Positions 8,634-16,997 are shown, numbered from the stretch's first letter. The stretch: 64,000 nucleotides of DNA from Lysinibacillus composti (GCF_016908465.1 NZ_JAFBDY010000006.1:124001-188000), one strand, 5' to 3'. The notes: generated from the letters alone by a model not told the origin. Numbers and translations are program-made.

Positions 8634-9791
8634 ATGTATCCAAATATTCTAAGACATCCCGGACCAACTCCAATTCCTAAAAAAGTGCAGCTAGCTATGG
8701 CCCAGGATATGATTAGCCATCGCACAGAAGAGTTTGTTCGCTTATATCAAGAAACAATACAACGTGTAAAACCTATTTTCGGTACAAAACAAGATATTTT
8801 GCTTCTGCCCTCAGGTGGTACGGCTGCATTAGAAGCAGCAGCGGTCAATACGGTTTCATCGGGAGAAGAAGTAGTGGTTATCACAGTAGGGGCTTTTGGC
8901 GATTATTTCGTTTCCATTTGTGAGAAGTATGGCTTCATTGTACATAAGCTTGAAAAGAAATGGGGCGAGGCTTGTACAGAGGAAGACTTGATTGAATTTC
9001 TGAAACCTTTATCCAATATTAAGGCCGTTTTTGCTACTTATAATGAAACATCAACTGGAATCCTAAACCCTATCGACAAATTGGCAAATGTGGTGCGTAC
9101 ATATACAAATGCTCTCTTCGTCGTCGATGGGGTGAGCTGTATTGGTGGAGCTCCTGCTGAAATGGACGAATGGGGCATTGATATTTTAGTTACTGGGTCA
9201 CAAAAAGCTATGATGTTACCTCCGGGTCTTTCACTGTTAAGCGTCAGCGAAAGAGCTTGGGAAGTGATAGAAACGAATCGTACACCTGCCTACTATTTAA
9301 ATTTATTAAGCTATCGGGAGTGGGCTACAAAAGGAATGACACCAAACACGCCGACGATTTCTCTGATCATGGGACTGTCAGCTGTATGTGATTTAATTGA
9401 TGAGGAAGGCGGATTCTCCAAAACGGTTGAACGGCATCAATTAATGAAAAATATGGTTCGTGAAGCCATGAAGGCACTTTCTATTGGGTTGTTGACAAGT
9501 GATGAATATGCCTCGCCAACGATTACCGCTATTCGCACACCTGAAGGATTGGAGCTTTCCGCCTTTTTGCCACATTTAAAGAAGAAATATCACCTTGATC
9601 TTGCCGGTGGTCTCGGTCATCTGCAGGGAAATATTTTCCGATTTGGGCATATGGGCTATTGCTTCCCTAGTGATATCCTCCAAGCGGTTTCTTTAATCGA
9701 AGCAGGTTTACAGGATTTTGCCTATCCATTTGAACCAGGGGCAGGAGTAAAAGCAGCACAAAACGTTTTCCTGTCTGACCTAAGAAAATAA
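8634..9791 (+). CDS. class V aminotransferase (alanine/serine-glyoxylate type)
   Basis: PLP-dependent class V aminotransferase, 385 aa. The ATG at 8634 follows GGAGGG by 6 bases. It begins with the family's HPGPTPIP segment and has LLLPSGGTAALEAA, the PLP-contacting VVDGVSCIGG and the Schiff-base lysine in GSQKAMMLPPG. Relatives include alanine-glyoxylate, serine-glyoxylate and purine-catabolic (PucG-type) enzymes; sequence alone does not decide. It is the only clearly intact metabolic gene between the two 67-bp repeats and has no operon partner. Confidence 0.85.
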   Translation: MYPNILRHPGPTPIPKKVQLAMAQDMISHRTEEFVRLYQETIQRVKPIFGTKQDILLLPSGGTAALEAAAVNTVSSGEEVVVITVGAFGDYFVSICEKYGFIVHKLEKKWGEACTEEDLIEFLKPLSNIKAVFATYNETSTGILNPIDKLANVVRTYTNALFVVDGVSCIGGAPAEMDEWGIDILVTGSQKAMMLPPGLSLLSVSERAWEVIETNRTPAYYLNLLSYREWATKGMTPNTPTISLIMGLSAVCDLIDEEGGFSKTVERHQLMKNMVREAMKALSIGLLTSDEYASPTITAIRTPEGLELSAFLPHLKKKYHLDLAGGLGHLQGNIFRFGHMGYCFPSDILQAVSLIEAGLQDFAYPFEPGAGVKAAQNVFLSDLRK

Positions 9792-9868
9792 GAGTAGTAC
9801 GTGGAGTTAGATTGCTTCTAGTCAATTGAACGTGACAATAATTGATTAAAAAATGAACAATTTCTTGT

Positions 9869-9915
9869 GACAATGAATCCATCTAAGCCCTACAGGCAAA
9901 GATGGATTCATTGTC
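9869..9915. other. perfect 16-bp inverted repeat
   Basis: GACAATGAATCCATCT and its exact reverse complement flank a 15-base loop, 78 bp after the aminotransferase stop. No T-tract follows on either strand, so it is not a textbook terminator; it may still stabilise the transcript end. Confidence 0.6.
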
Positions 9916-10144
9916 TGGTTCTGGTGTAAGAAAAGCAAAAGCGCCTTGCTAAGGCTAAGCAAAGAGCAAATAAACTGTACTACTCCACTTTTTCGACTTA
10001 TTATAAGGAAAGAAATTCAATATTAATAAACAGCATGTATAATATAAAAAAAAACTTGCCCTCTTCCTAAAGCTACTTTATGGAACAAATGAGTTACGTT
10101 CCGTTTACGTCAAACTTTAAGTGAAACACTTCATTTCTTGATAT

Positions 10145-10599
10145 ATAAAAAAAGAAATATCAACAATCGGGTTATTCTGAGTACTAGCAATTGGAGGATT
10201 AGGGGTAAGATTAAATTCAGAAAAAGAACACGCTGAAGCGGCTACAACAAAATATGTTTATTCTTAGGCTAATTTGCTATCGATTAGCGAAAATTCAACT
10301 GTAGCTTACGAAGAATATAATTTTACCTACCAATGAATCAAAGCACGACCATTCTGGTGAAGTTGTGCCATATACAAGAACAAGCTTGTCAGGGCGAGCC
10401 AGAAGAAGTCGTCAACTTGTAAAGCCACTTTGAAACGTGATACTTGGAGAAATGGTCAAGGGGATGGCAAAACATATTATTCAACTATTGACATTACAGT
10501 TGACTTTAAAATTAGCCCAGAAGTTGGTATCAGATTACTTACACGTATAAAGTAGGCTGTGTAGATTACGCAGCTGTGGAATTCGACGAAAAAAAGTAA
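10145..10599 (+). pseudogene. decayed secreted-protein gene
   Basis: A signal-peptide-like start (KKEISTIGLF, stop, VLAIGGLGV), with ATA in place of ATG, continues as RLNSEKEHAEAATTKYVY and SENSTVAYEEYNFTYQ, interrupted by in-frame stops. After further frame changes it ends YTYKVGCVDYAAVEFDEKK at a TAA at 10597. At least three lesions are visible. The family is not recognised; size and signal suggest a small exported protein. Confidence 0.5.
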
Positions 10600-10633
10600 T
10601 AGAACGAGAACTTGAGTAAGTAATTTTTTTAAA

Positions 10634-10665
10634 GAAACGGCTCTATTCGAGTCGTTTTTATTTTT
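10634..10665 (+). terminator. terminator after the decayed secreted-protein gene
   Basis: AAACGGCTC and GAGTCGTTT pair (one G-T) around TATTC and run into TTTTATTTTT. It lies 35 bp after the remnant's TAA. Confidence 0.8.
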
Positions 10666-10720
10666 GCATTCTTGTGTGCTTCACCGTCTCATCTTACAAT
10701 TAAATGAATTATAAATTAGG

Positions 10721-10930
10721 AGATGATTATATTAAAGATTAATTACTAAACATCACTAAAACCACTAGCTTGGTCACTGGCGTAATCTTGTTATATGGAT
10801 CGATATTTTATATGTATTTGTTCAAGTGTTCCCTTATGGCGAATAGTTGCATGAACAGACGAGGATAGCCCGAGAGAATGCTGAGATACGAAAGGAACTA
10901 CTGAAAGAACTTGGATTGGTAGAAGATTGA
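10721..10930 (+). pseudogene. decayed small membrane-protein gene
   Basis: A ribosome-binding site (AGGAGATGATT) is followed by frames holding a hydrophobic stretch (SLVTGVILLYGSIFYMYL) and then a charged tail (RENAEIRKELLKELGLVED) ending in TGA at 10928. In-frame stops and a shift separate the two. The family is not recognised. Confidence 0.35.
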
Positions 10931-10960
10931 AAGGTCCACCAATGCTCTTTAATGGTCTTA

Positions 10961-11629
10961 CTATTTTTTTAGAAAAGAGAAAAGTCCTTTTTCCTTTTCC
11001 TTCTTTTGTTCTTCATATTCTGTAATTTGTTGTTCGTGTTGTCGAAAGTTAATTCGATTAAGCGTATTCATAATGGCATTGTTTTGTTGTTCTACACGGT
11101 CTAGTTGTCGAGTGGAAAGTGATACAGGTTCATTTGCCTTTTCAATAAGATAACTCATCATATTCCCAAGCTCATTCTTTAATGTTTCATTTTGTTCCAT
11201 TAATAATTCATTTTGTTTTCGTTGTGCTTGGATCAGTTCTAGTAATTGTGTATTTTGCTGTTCAATTCCAGCGACATGTGTAACTAATATTTCCATCGAG
11301 TTTGCTAATTCATTATATTTTCCTTGGTCGACTACTCGAGGAGTTAGGGTTTCTGTAGGTTGCCAATCATTTGTAACGGTCTCTACTTCAAATCCTGGAG
11401 ATGTCAACAGTTGTGCTGCTTCATTTAATTTGACACCACGATTTTTATTTAATAAGATTAATGCTTTAATTATTTCAATATCTCGGTCTGAATATTCACG
11501 ATGACTCCGAGCATTTCGTTTAACTTTATATCCATTTTTCTCCAAAACAGATATATAATAGTTTATCTTTTGTTTGCTGATACCAACCTGTTGTGCAACC
11601 GCTGCAGTTGCATATGTATTACTAGCCAT
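10961..11629 (-). CDS. MerR-like HTH protein with DUF3967-type C-terminus
   Basis: DNA-binding protein of 222 aa. The ATG at 11629 lies 11 bases after AAAGGAG. The N-terminal 70 residues form a MerR-like winged helix (AVAQQVGISKQKINYYI, SHREYSDRDIEIIKALI). A helical, Gln/Glu-rich region follows from about residue 105 (IEQQNTQLLELIQAQRKQNE), then a charged tail ending KGLFSFLKK. This arrangement is typical of DUF3967 proteins found on Bacillales plasmids and integrated elements. Its place in a decayed region between direct repeats fits a mobile-element origin. Its targets are unknown. Confidence 0.7.
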   Translation of the reverse strand: MASNTYATAAVAQQVGISKQKINYYISVLEKNGYKVKRNARSHREYSDRDIEIIKALILLNKNRGVKLNEAAQLLTSPGFEVETVTNDWQPTETLTPRVVDQGKYNELANSMEILVTHVAGIEQQNTQLLELIQAQRKQNELLMEQNETLKNELGNMMSYLIEKANEPVSLSTRQLDRVEQQNNAIMNTLNRINFRQHEQQITEYEEQKKEKEKGLFSFLKK

Positions 11630-11701
11630 ACACTTTGATGCTCCTTTACCTTGCTGTATATGTATTTGTATCAAGTATATCACTATTTCCCCATAATTGT
11701 T

Positions 11702-11920
11702 CTACTCTAACAGAATTTTCAAGCATATAATGATCATCAATATACTTACCGGCCATCCATTCGTTACATCAATTCTTAAACTATTGATGTCAGTTAAAAT
11801 TCCTCTCTTTCCAGTGAGTATGCATACAATATACCCTCCAACAACTACTGTACCTACAACACTGGTAACGACTAATTTTATACTCCTTTTTAATAAATAT
11901 AATCCTAATCTTAAAGTCAA
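11702..11920 (-). CDS. small membrane protein (72 aa), unrecognised
   Basis: The open frame begins at a TTG at 11920, directly after the TAA of an upstream fragment, with GAGGG 7 bases before it. It has one clear membrane segment near residues 15-38 (KLVVTSVVGTVVVGGYIVCI) and a hydrophobic C-terminus (SILMIIICLKILLE). It reads toward the DUF3967-type gene with a 72-bp gap, so they could be cotranscribed. The frame on the opposite strand has poorer composition. Confidence 0.45.
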   Translation of the reverse strand: MTLRLGLYLLKRSIKLVVTSVVGTVVVGGYIVCILTGKRGILTDINSLRIDVTNGWPVSILMIIICLKILLE

Positions 11921-11992
11921 TTAGCCCTCAGCATTATTACTGTGTTGGAACCAGTCCCAATAGGATTCATAAACCGCGTCATGTAAAAATCC
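11921..11992 (-). pseudogene. truncated gene end cut at the right-hand direct repeat
   Basis: The reverse strand from 11992 encodes the last 23 residues of a protein (GFLHDAVYESYWDWFQ then HSNNAEG) ending in TAA at 11921. The coding stops exactly where the 67-bp repeat starts (11993), marking a recombination or deletion junction. The 72-aa membrane protein starts on the next base. Confidence 0.45.
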
Positions 11993-12060
11993 TACATTTA
12001 AAAAGTCTAGAAACATTTATATAATCAATGTTTCTAGACTTTTTCTATTGTTCAAATTTA
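11993..12060 (+). repeat. 67-bp direct repeat, right copy
   Basis: Near-identical to 7786-7852, from TACATTTAAAAAGTCTAG to TTGTTCAAATTTA. Unlike the left copy, no tRNA sequence precedes it; instead it abuts a truncated gene. Confidence 0.75.
12000..12045 (+). terminator. terminator within the right direct repeat
   Basis: AAAAAGTCTAGAAACATT pairs with AATGTTTCTAGACTTTTT around a short AT loop; same structure as at 7793-7838. Confidence 0.8.
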
Positions 12061-12195
12061 GAGTAATTTCTTCAATTTCTCCGTTTGACCGCAATAAAAT
12101 TTCCAATTATTTATCACTTTTTTGAATATCATGATAGAAAATATCATCAATTAAAACTTTTAGTGGAGTTCACCATTCCAATACTAGTAAAAACA

Positions 12196-12288
12196 TCATT
12201 CGGTCGCTTCAATTGTATGGTTATTTCGAAATGTATTAGTTGGGGCATATTGCTTTTTCACTTGCATTAGACGATCTAGATATACCTC
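12196..12288 (-). pseudogene. C-terminal scrap of a berberine-bridge-type FAD oxidase
   Basis: The reverse strand encodes EVYLDRLMQVKKQYAPTN then TFRNNHTIE to a TGA at 12196. The pattern R-L-x-x-x-K-x-x-Y-x-P-x-N-x-F-R-x-N is the C-terminal signature of BBE-domain FAD-linked oxidases. The rest of the enzyme is missing. Confidence 0.6.
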
Positions 12289-12425
12289 TCAACTATTTCT
12301 GAATAGGACCATTGTAATATATTTTTGTCTATTCCGAACAAATCAATGTCTGTTATTTCATTGTCATCAATTTCACCATGACTATAATTAGCCTTAAATT
12401 TTTCCGTAAAGAACCTAACAATATT
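12276..12425 (-). pseudogene. decayed coding fragment upstream of the oxidase scrap
   Basis: In a different frame the reverse strand reads NIVRFFTEKFKANYSHGEI, then DDNEITDIDLFGIDKNILQW, to a TAG at 12276, with an in-frame TGA just upstream. It is acidic and protein-like but not recognised; it may be fused debris rather than part of the oxidase. Confidence 0.35.
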
Positions 12426-12478
12426 TCATTCATCTGCATACTATATCATTGAACACTCTTTGAAATGGAGGTGTTTCT

Positions 12479-12703
12479 ATGAGTTTTCAATTTGGCATTT
12501 CTGGAATTTTCCTTGGATTTCTCACAGGTGTGATATGGCTGCTGCTAGCATTATCGGGGTTCATTACTGAGTTTTTTGGATTACTCGGTATAGGAGGAGT
12601 TCTTGCTAATATTCTAAACATCCTAGTTGCGTTAATTGGCTTCCTAGCTTTTGTTTTGTTTGGATTATACCTATTCAAGAAAGCGTGGCACTATTGCAAG
12701 TAG
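12479..12703 (+). CDS. small hydrophobic membrane protein (74 aa)
   Basis: The ATG at 12479 lies 7 bases after ATGGAGGTG. The protein is almost wholly hydrophobic, with two predicted membrane helices (about residues 8-32 and 42-66) separated by a Gly-rich turn (GLLGIGGVLANI), and ends KKAWHYCK. It has its own strong terminator 90 bp downstream. I do not recognise the family; a small membrane peptide or hydrophobic bacteriocin-like product are both possible, without evidence for either. Confidence 0.6.
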   Translation: MSFQFGISGIFLGFLTGVIWLLLALSGFITEFFGLLGIGGVLANILNILVALIGFLAFVLFGLYLFKKAWHYCK

Positions 12704-12794
12704 GTATAAAGTAAGTGGGAGGCTAATGAATCATTATAGTCTTGGCAACAATCATCTTGTTGAGGTCTTGCTCACAGTCTTTGAATAGCACCCG

Positions 12795-12830
12795 AAACCT
12801 GTTCAACTAAAAAGTTGAACAGGTTTTTCT
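12795..12830 (+). terminator. strong intrinsic terminator
   Basis: AAACCTGTTCAACT pairs perfectly with AGTTGAACAGGTTT around a 4-base loop, followed by TTTCTTTATTTT. Confidence 0.9.
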
Positions 12831-12957
12831 TTATTTTCAAAATAGAATTTCCAAAGCTGCGTTTGGTAATCTTTTATTAAAGTATATTTTTCAACAATAT
12901 TATAGTGAGTATGATCTACTTCATTTATCTCTGCAGAAATAATTCATCAAGATTCAT
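12803..12957 (-). pseudogene. frameshifted short ORF on the reverse strand
   Basis: An ATG at 12957 with AGGGGGGG upstream starts MNLDELFLQ, which stops early. After a one-base shift a good protein-like stretch continues (AEINEVDHTHYNIVEKYT, LIKDYQTQLWKFYFENK) to a TGA at 12803, inside the terminator hairpin of the convergent gene. A small conserved-looking protein broken by an indel is the simplest reading. Confidence 0.3.
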
Positions 12958-13030
12958 TTGCCCCCCCTATCCTTTTGTTAATCGACATTCCTTCTTTACC
13001 TTTTCTATCTTTTACTAGTCTGCTATAAAC

Positions 13031-13068
13031 AAAAAAATACCTCAACCCTAAATGGATTTGAGGTATTT
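13031..13068 (-). terminator. terminator of tRNA-Arg
   Basis: AAATACCTCAA and TTGAGGTATTT pair around a 12-base loop; on the reverse strand the stem runs into seven Ts. It lies 16 bp beyond the tRNA 3' end. Confidence 0.85.
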
Positions 13069-13084
13069 CTTCTTTAAATATATA

Positions 13085-13158
13085 CGTCCCAGGAGGGATT
13101 CGAACCCCCGACCGTACGCTTAGAAGGCGTATGCTCTATCCAGCTGAGCTACTGAGAC
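13085..13158 (-). tRNA. tRNA-Arg (anticodon UCU)
   Basis: On the reverse strand the sequence starts GTCTCAGTAGCTCAGC, has an anticodon stem-loop ACGC-CTTCTAA-GCGT with UCU at the anticodon, the GGTTCGAATCC T-loop, and an acceptor strand CTGGGAC with discriminator G. The acceptor stem pairs with one G-T. CCA is not encoded. It reads AGA/AGG arginine codons. A terminator follows. Confidence 0.95.
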
Positions 13159-13347
13159 AACAACGTTTCTTTGAATTTAAGTATTCGATCGATAACATAC
13201 TTAGACCGAAATTATCTTCGAGCTATATAATAACACTTATTGCGCCTTTTTTAAATAGTAGATTTATAACTTATTCACATTTCCCAGTCATAGTAAGTTG
13301 TTTATTTCGCCTATCTCTCGATTTAGTTGAATTGAATACTGGAATTC

Positions 13348-14253
13348 TTATAGTTTTCTTAACAAATCAGAAATTACATCATGTTCCTTCAATAGTTCTA
13401 AAAATACGCTTAACGCTTTCGTTTGGAACGGAGATCTTAAGACAATTGAAAATTTCCTTTTCATAGGAAGTTGTTCTATTTTAATAACTTTTAAAGTCCC
13501 TATTGAACACTCTTTTCGAACCGCCCAGTAAGATAGCAGACTAATACCAAGACCTGCTTCTACAGATTCTTTAATTAGTTGTGTACTTCCAAACTCCAAT
13601 TTTCTTTTTGGAGTGAATCCACACAACCTGAACATTTTTTCAGTTACTTCTCTCGTTCCAGAGCCGTTTTCCCTAACAATCCACATCTCATCCTCTAATT
13701 CAGATAGGTTAATTTCGCCATTTTTTTGCACTAATCTATGTTTTGGGGAAGCGACCAGATACAAAGAATCTTCTGCAAATGGTTCAATTGATAAATTTTT
13801 ATCATGGAATTCCCCTTCTATAATTCCTACATCTAGTTGGTGCCCCAAAACTAAATTTGCTATCTCTTTTGTGTTTCCAATCATAATAGTTGGTGTAATC
13901 ATTGGATATTCTCCCTGCATTTTTGCAATAACATGCGGCAATACATATTCTCCAAATGTATAACTGGCACCAATTGAAAGAGGTCCACTCGTCTTGTTGG
14001 TAAGATCATCTATCAAGTAATGCATTTTTGAATGCAGACTTAATATCTCCTTTGCATGATGATAGACAATCTCTCCAGCTTGAGTTAAGCATACAAATTT
14101 ATTGTTACGCTCCAACAACTTGATTCCCATAGCCCCTTCAAAAGATTGAATATATTGGCTAACAGCAGGTTGAGTCATATGTAGTTTTTCTGCTGCACGT
14201 GAAAAGTTTCCCAACTCTGCTACCGTTACAAAGACATTTAACTGTTGGTCCAT
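13348..14253 (-). CDS. LysR-family regulator (CysL/YwfK-like)
   Basis: LysR-type transcription factor, 301 aa. The ATG at 14253 follows AAGGAG. It has an N-terminal winged helix-turn-helix (NFSRAAEKLHMTQPAVSQYI) and a C-terminal effector-binding domain (about 90-290; GPLSIGASYTFGEYVLP, ENGSGTREVTE). It is divergent from the YeiH-family gene at 14383, a pairing common in Bacillales, where the LysR protein of the CysL group responds to sulfur or carbon metabolites. The palindrome at 14286-14301 in the shared intergenic region is a likely binding site. The effector is unknown. Confidence 0.88.
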   Translation of the reverse strand: MDQQLNVFVTVAELGNFSRAAEKLHMTQPAVSQYIQSFEGAMGIKLLERNNKFVCLTQAGEIVYHHAKEILSLHSKMHYLIDDLTNKTSGPLSIGASYTFGEYVLPHVIAKMQGEYPMITPTIMIGNTKEIANLVLGHQLDVGIIEGEFHDKNLSIEPFAEDSLYLVASPKHRLVQKNGEINLSELEDEMWIVRENGSGTREVTEKMFRLCGFTPKRKLEFGSTQLIKESVEAGLGISLLSYWAVRKECSIGTLKVIKIEQLPMKRKFSIVLRSPFQTKALSVFLELLKEHDVISDLLRKL

Positions 14254-14285
14254 TTTTATCAATCTCCTTAAAGTTCATTTTTACT

Positions 14286-14301
14286 ATAAGTAATTACTTA
14301 T
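14286..14301. promoter_or_regulatory. perfect palindrome, candidate LysR operator
   Basis: ATAAGTAATTACTTAT is a perfect 16-bp palindrome with the T-N11-A layout of LysR sites; a partial second copy (ATAAGTATTAT) follows at once. It lies 33 bp from the LysR start and about 80 bp from the divergent gene. Confidence 0.6.
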
Positions 14302-14382
14302 TATAAGTATTATAAATAATTATTTTTCTTATGGATAAAAAAGGTTTAGTCTGAGATTGTAATATATAAAGATGGTGTTGGG

Positions 14383-15423
14383 ATGGAAGCGCAATATGTA
14401 AATAAAGAACCTAGCCAATTCCCCAAAAAATCCTCATCTTTGGGATTATGGATTGGTGGAATTGGCTTTACCTTTTTGATTGCCTTACTGGGATATTTAT
14501 TAGCAAAAGTACCTGTATTTGGTAATATCGGCCAATTAGCATCGGCAATTCTAATTGCTGTCTTGTATCGACAGTTTTTAGGTTATCCTGAACTCTTACG
14601 TTCTGGCATAACATTTTCTTCAAAAAAATTATTACGCTTCGCCATTATTTTGTATGGACTAAAACTCAATATAGATACCGTCTTGCAGGATGGTTTGGGC
14701 TTACTTGTTCGGGATATGGGGGTAATTATCTTTGCAATCTTGGTAACGATTTGGCTAGCCCGAAAATTTAAAGCAGATAAAAATATATCGCTTCTTTTGG
14801 GAATAGGTACAGGGGTTTGTGGTGCAGCAGCCATAGCAGCGGTTGCTCCAATTATTAAATCAAAAGATGAAGATACCGCCATTAGTGTTGGGATTATTGC
14901 TCTTGTTGGTACGATTTTTTCGATAACTTATACAATATTACGTCCTCTTTTACCGTTATCAGATATAGAATATGGCACATGGTCAGGAATTAGTTTACAT
15001 GAAATTGCTCATGTAGCACTAGCTACAGCACCAGGCGGACAAGATGCATTAGCATTTGGTTTACTTGCAAAATTGGGTCGAGTGTTTTTACTTGTTCCAC
15101 TGTGCTTTCTTTTAATGTATATCATGAAAAGAAAAGGATCTAGGGACGAAGGTTCAGAAGCAAAGGTTGAATTTCCTTGGTTTTTAATAGGATTCATTAT
15201 CATGAGTATTATTGGAAGCTATGTGATTGGTGAAACCATTCCAGTATCAATCGAATTTATGAATGGAATTTCCCAACTCACTACATGGTGTTTAACAGCG
15301 GCAATGGTCGGACTCGGATTAAATATAAGCCTTCGGGAACTCCATTCAAAAGCATTAAAACCATTAATTGCAATGGGGATTACATCAATCTTACTTTCTG
15401 TCTTGGCCTATTTTATTGTATAA
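14383..15423 (+). CDS. YeiH/UPF0324 family putative sulfate exporter
   Basis: Integral membrane protein, 346 aa, of the UPF0324 (YeiH/YeeH) family, described as a putative sulfate exporter. About ten hydrophobic segments are visible, with family motifs LRFAIILYGLKLN, GIGTGVCGAAAIAA and ISLHEIAHVALATAPGG. The ATG at 14383 has only a weak GTTGGG upstream. It is transcribed away from the LysR gene, which probably controls it. The function is an annotation by family; direct transport evidence is thin. Confidence 0.85.
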   Translation: MEAQYVNKEPSQFPKKSSSLGLWIGGIGFTFLIALLGYLLAKVPVFGNIGQLASAILIAVLYRQFLGYPELLRSGITFSSKKLLRFAIILYGLKLNIDTVLQDGLGLLVRDMGVIIFAILVTIWLARKFKADKNISLLLGIGTGVCGAAAIAAVAPIIKSKDEDTAISVGIIALVGTIFSITYTILRPLLPLSDIEYGTWSGISLHEIAHVALATAPGGQDALAFGLLAKLGRVFLLVPLCFLLMYIMKRKGSRDEGSEAKVEFPWFLIGFIIMSIIGSYVIGETIPVSIEFMNGISQLTTWCLTAAMVGLGLNISLRELHSKALKPLIAMGITSILLSVLAYFIV

Positions 15424-15461
15424 AAAATAAATGAATTATTATCCAAATTGGATAAAAAAGT

Positions 15462-15497
15462 AAAGCAGGTACCCTATCTAAGAGTACCTGCTTTCTA
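15462..15497 (+). terminator. terminator after the YeiH-family gene
   Basis: AAAGCAGGTAC and GTACCTGCTTT pair perfectly around an 11-base loop. The following T-tract is short. Confidence 0.7.
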
Positions 15498-15660
15498 TAA
15501 GTATAAATTAAATGCCCCTGCCAAGGATGTTAATTATAACATATTAATTAGATAGTATAAAGATGATGGGGTGCTTCAATTTAATAACAAACACTCAATT
15601 GACTACAAATAGAATTTACGAGAGAATATATATAGATTGCGGAAAGAAAGGAGGATTTCT

Positions 15661-16176
15661 GTGGAACATCGCTCACTAATTCTGCTTGGTTTATTAATGG
15701 GACAAAGTCAACACGGATATCAGATCAATGAATTCATCGAAAGAAACTTAAGTACAGTTACAGATATGAAAAAACCAACTGCTTATGCTACTTTGGATAA
15801 ACTAAATCAAAAAGGTTTTATTGATATTCAGCTAGAGCAAGAAGGAAATAGACCCACTCGTAAAGTGTACTCTATAAATGAAAGCGGCCGAAACTATTTT
15901 TATAAATTACTATTGAATAACCTATCTTCTGCTGAAAGTGTTAATTACCAAGGAGATATTGGGTTAATGTTTAGTGATCTTCTTCCTATGGAAAAGGTAA
16001 TTCCAGCGTTGAAAGAACGATTAAAGAAAAACCAGCATCAATTAGATCTATTTAAACAAACACCGGCACATGGAATACGAACAGGCGTTAATCTTGCAGT
16101 TGAACATAAAATAATAATGTTAGAAGCAGAAGTTGCCTTTCTTGAAAAAACTATAAACAATCTCCAGTTCAATTAA
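15661..16176 (+). CDS. PadR-family transcriptional regulator
   Basis: PadR-type repressor, 171 aa. The start is the GTG at 15661, 6 bases after AAAGGAGG; an upstream TTG at 15637 would place the ribosome-binding site inside the gene. The N-terminal winged helix (SLILLGLLMGQSQHGYQI, KPTAYATLDKLNQKGFI) is followed by a helical C-terminal dimerisation region (KERLKKNQHQLDLFK, HKIIMLEAEVAFLEKT). PadR proteins respond to small aromatic or cationic compounds. The only close downstream gene is the heme monooxygenase 359 bp on; a regulatory link is possible but not shown. Confidence 0.85.
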   Translation: MEHRSLILLGLLMGQSQHGYQINEFIERNLSTVTDMKKPTAYATLDKLNQKGFIDIQLEQEGNRPTRKVYSINESGRNYFYKLLLNNLSSAESVNYQGDIGLMFSDLLPMEKVIPALKERLKKNQHQLDLFKQTPAHGIRTGVNLAVEHKIIMLEAEVAFLEKTINNLQFN

Positions 16177-16534
16177 ATATTTATCCCTACGATCATTTTT
16201 TTATTATGATGAAAATAAAAAAATGATCTAATTTTACCCTTATAGTCACAGTTGACTAATCAACGAAAAACTATTACACTTTAAAAGTAACAGATGACAA
16301 ATTATTTTATTTCAAATGAAGGGTGTGTGAAAAGACGATTACATACTCCAATCGAATGAAGACAAGAAATAATGAGTCATTTTTGGTACCGACGACAAAC
16401 GAATGCAAGTAAATTGCGATCGATAAAGTGTATCGTATGGATGACGGCAGATAGAATCATAATGATTGTATAAGTCACGAAAGATTGAAAACTGTTTCTT
16501 TTAGTGAAAATGAAAACTTAGGAGGTACAATAAC
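16177..16534. other. intergenic region with a 15-bp hairpin and a short palindrome
   Basis: This 358-bp gap holds a perfect AT-rich 15-bp hairpin (arms 16191-16205 and 16214-16228) that probably ends the PadR transcript, and GTTGACTAATCAAC at 16251-16264, a small palindrome that could be an operator. A GGAGGT site at 16521 serves the next gene. I see no further gene. Confidence 0.5.
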
Positions 16535-16855
16535 ATGATTATTGTAACAAATAGAATTAAAACAAAATTAGGTTTTGCTTCAAAAATGGCTCCAATGTTC
16601 ACAAGACCAGGAGCGTTACAAAAAATGGAGGGTTTTGTAAAAGTAGAAGTTTCAATTACTAAAAATCTCACAGAATATGATGAAATGAATGTAAATATGT
16701 ATTGGAACACTTTGGAAGACTTTACTCGTTGGAAAAATAGCGATGCTTTTAAAGAAGCACATACAGGTCCAAATAACACTGGTCAGGAATCTCCAATCTT
16801 GGGAAGTGAAATTATCATTTCAGAGGTTGCTTCTACTTTAGAGCTAAATGCATAA
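16535..16855 (+). CDS. heme-degrading monooxygenase, HmoA/IsdG-like (ABM domain)
   Basis: Single ABM-fold protein, 106 aa, close in length and pattern to HmoA/IsdG heme monooxygenases. It begins MIIVTNRIKTKLGF and keeps the family pattern of a Met/Gly-rich 'MEGFVKVEV' strand, an N-W-x-x-x-x-D-F motif (NTLEDFTRWKNSDAFKEAH) with the conserved His, and a C-terminal strand. The ATG at 16535 follows GGAGGT by 8 bases. Such enzymes open the heme ring to release iron. It stands alone with its own terminator; no Fur box is obvious upstream. Confidence 0.8.
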   Translation: MIIVTNRIKTKLGFASKMAPMFTRPGALQKMEGFVKVEVSITKNLTEYDEMNVNMYWNTLEDFTRWKNSDAFKEAHTGPNNTGQESPILGSEIIISEVASTLELNA

Positions 16856-16863
16856 TTACTTAC

Positions 16864-16897
16864 AAACCCCTACTATTAACTAGTAGGGGTTTTATTT
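16864..16897 (+). terminator. terminator of the heme monooxygenase gene
   Basis: AAACCCCTACTA and TAGTAGGGGTTTT pair around a 5-base loop, followed by ATTTG. It is 9 bp after the stop. Confidence 0.88.
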
Positions 16898-16997
16898 GTT
16901 AGGAACATTAATAGGAACTGTATGAGTTAATTTATATCTCTTCATACAGAGTGCTTCTAGATAAATTTAGTCATTCCCAAAGTGGGTTTGGAACTTA

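Noticed and set aside
11697-11924. 75-codon forward frame opposite the small membrane protein
   Set aside because: The reverse-strand frame has a coherent membrane helix and a GAGGG site; the forward frame does not.
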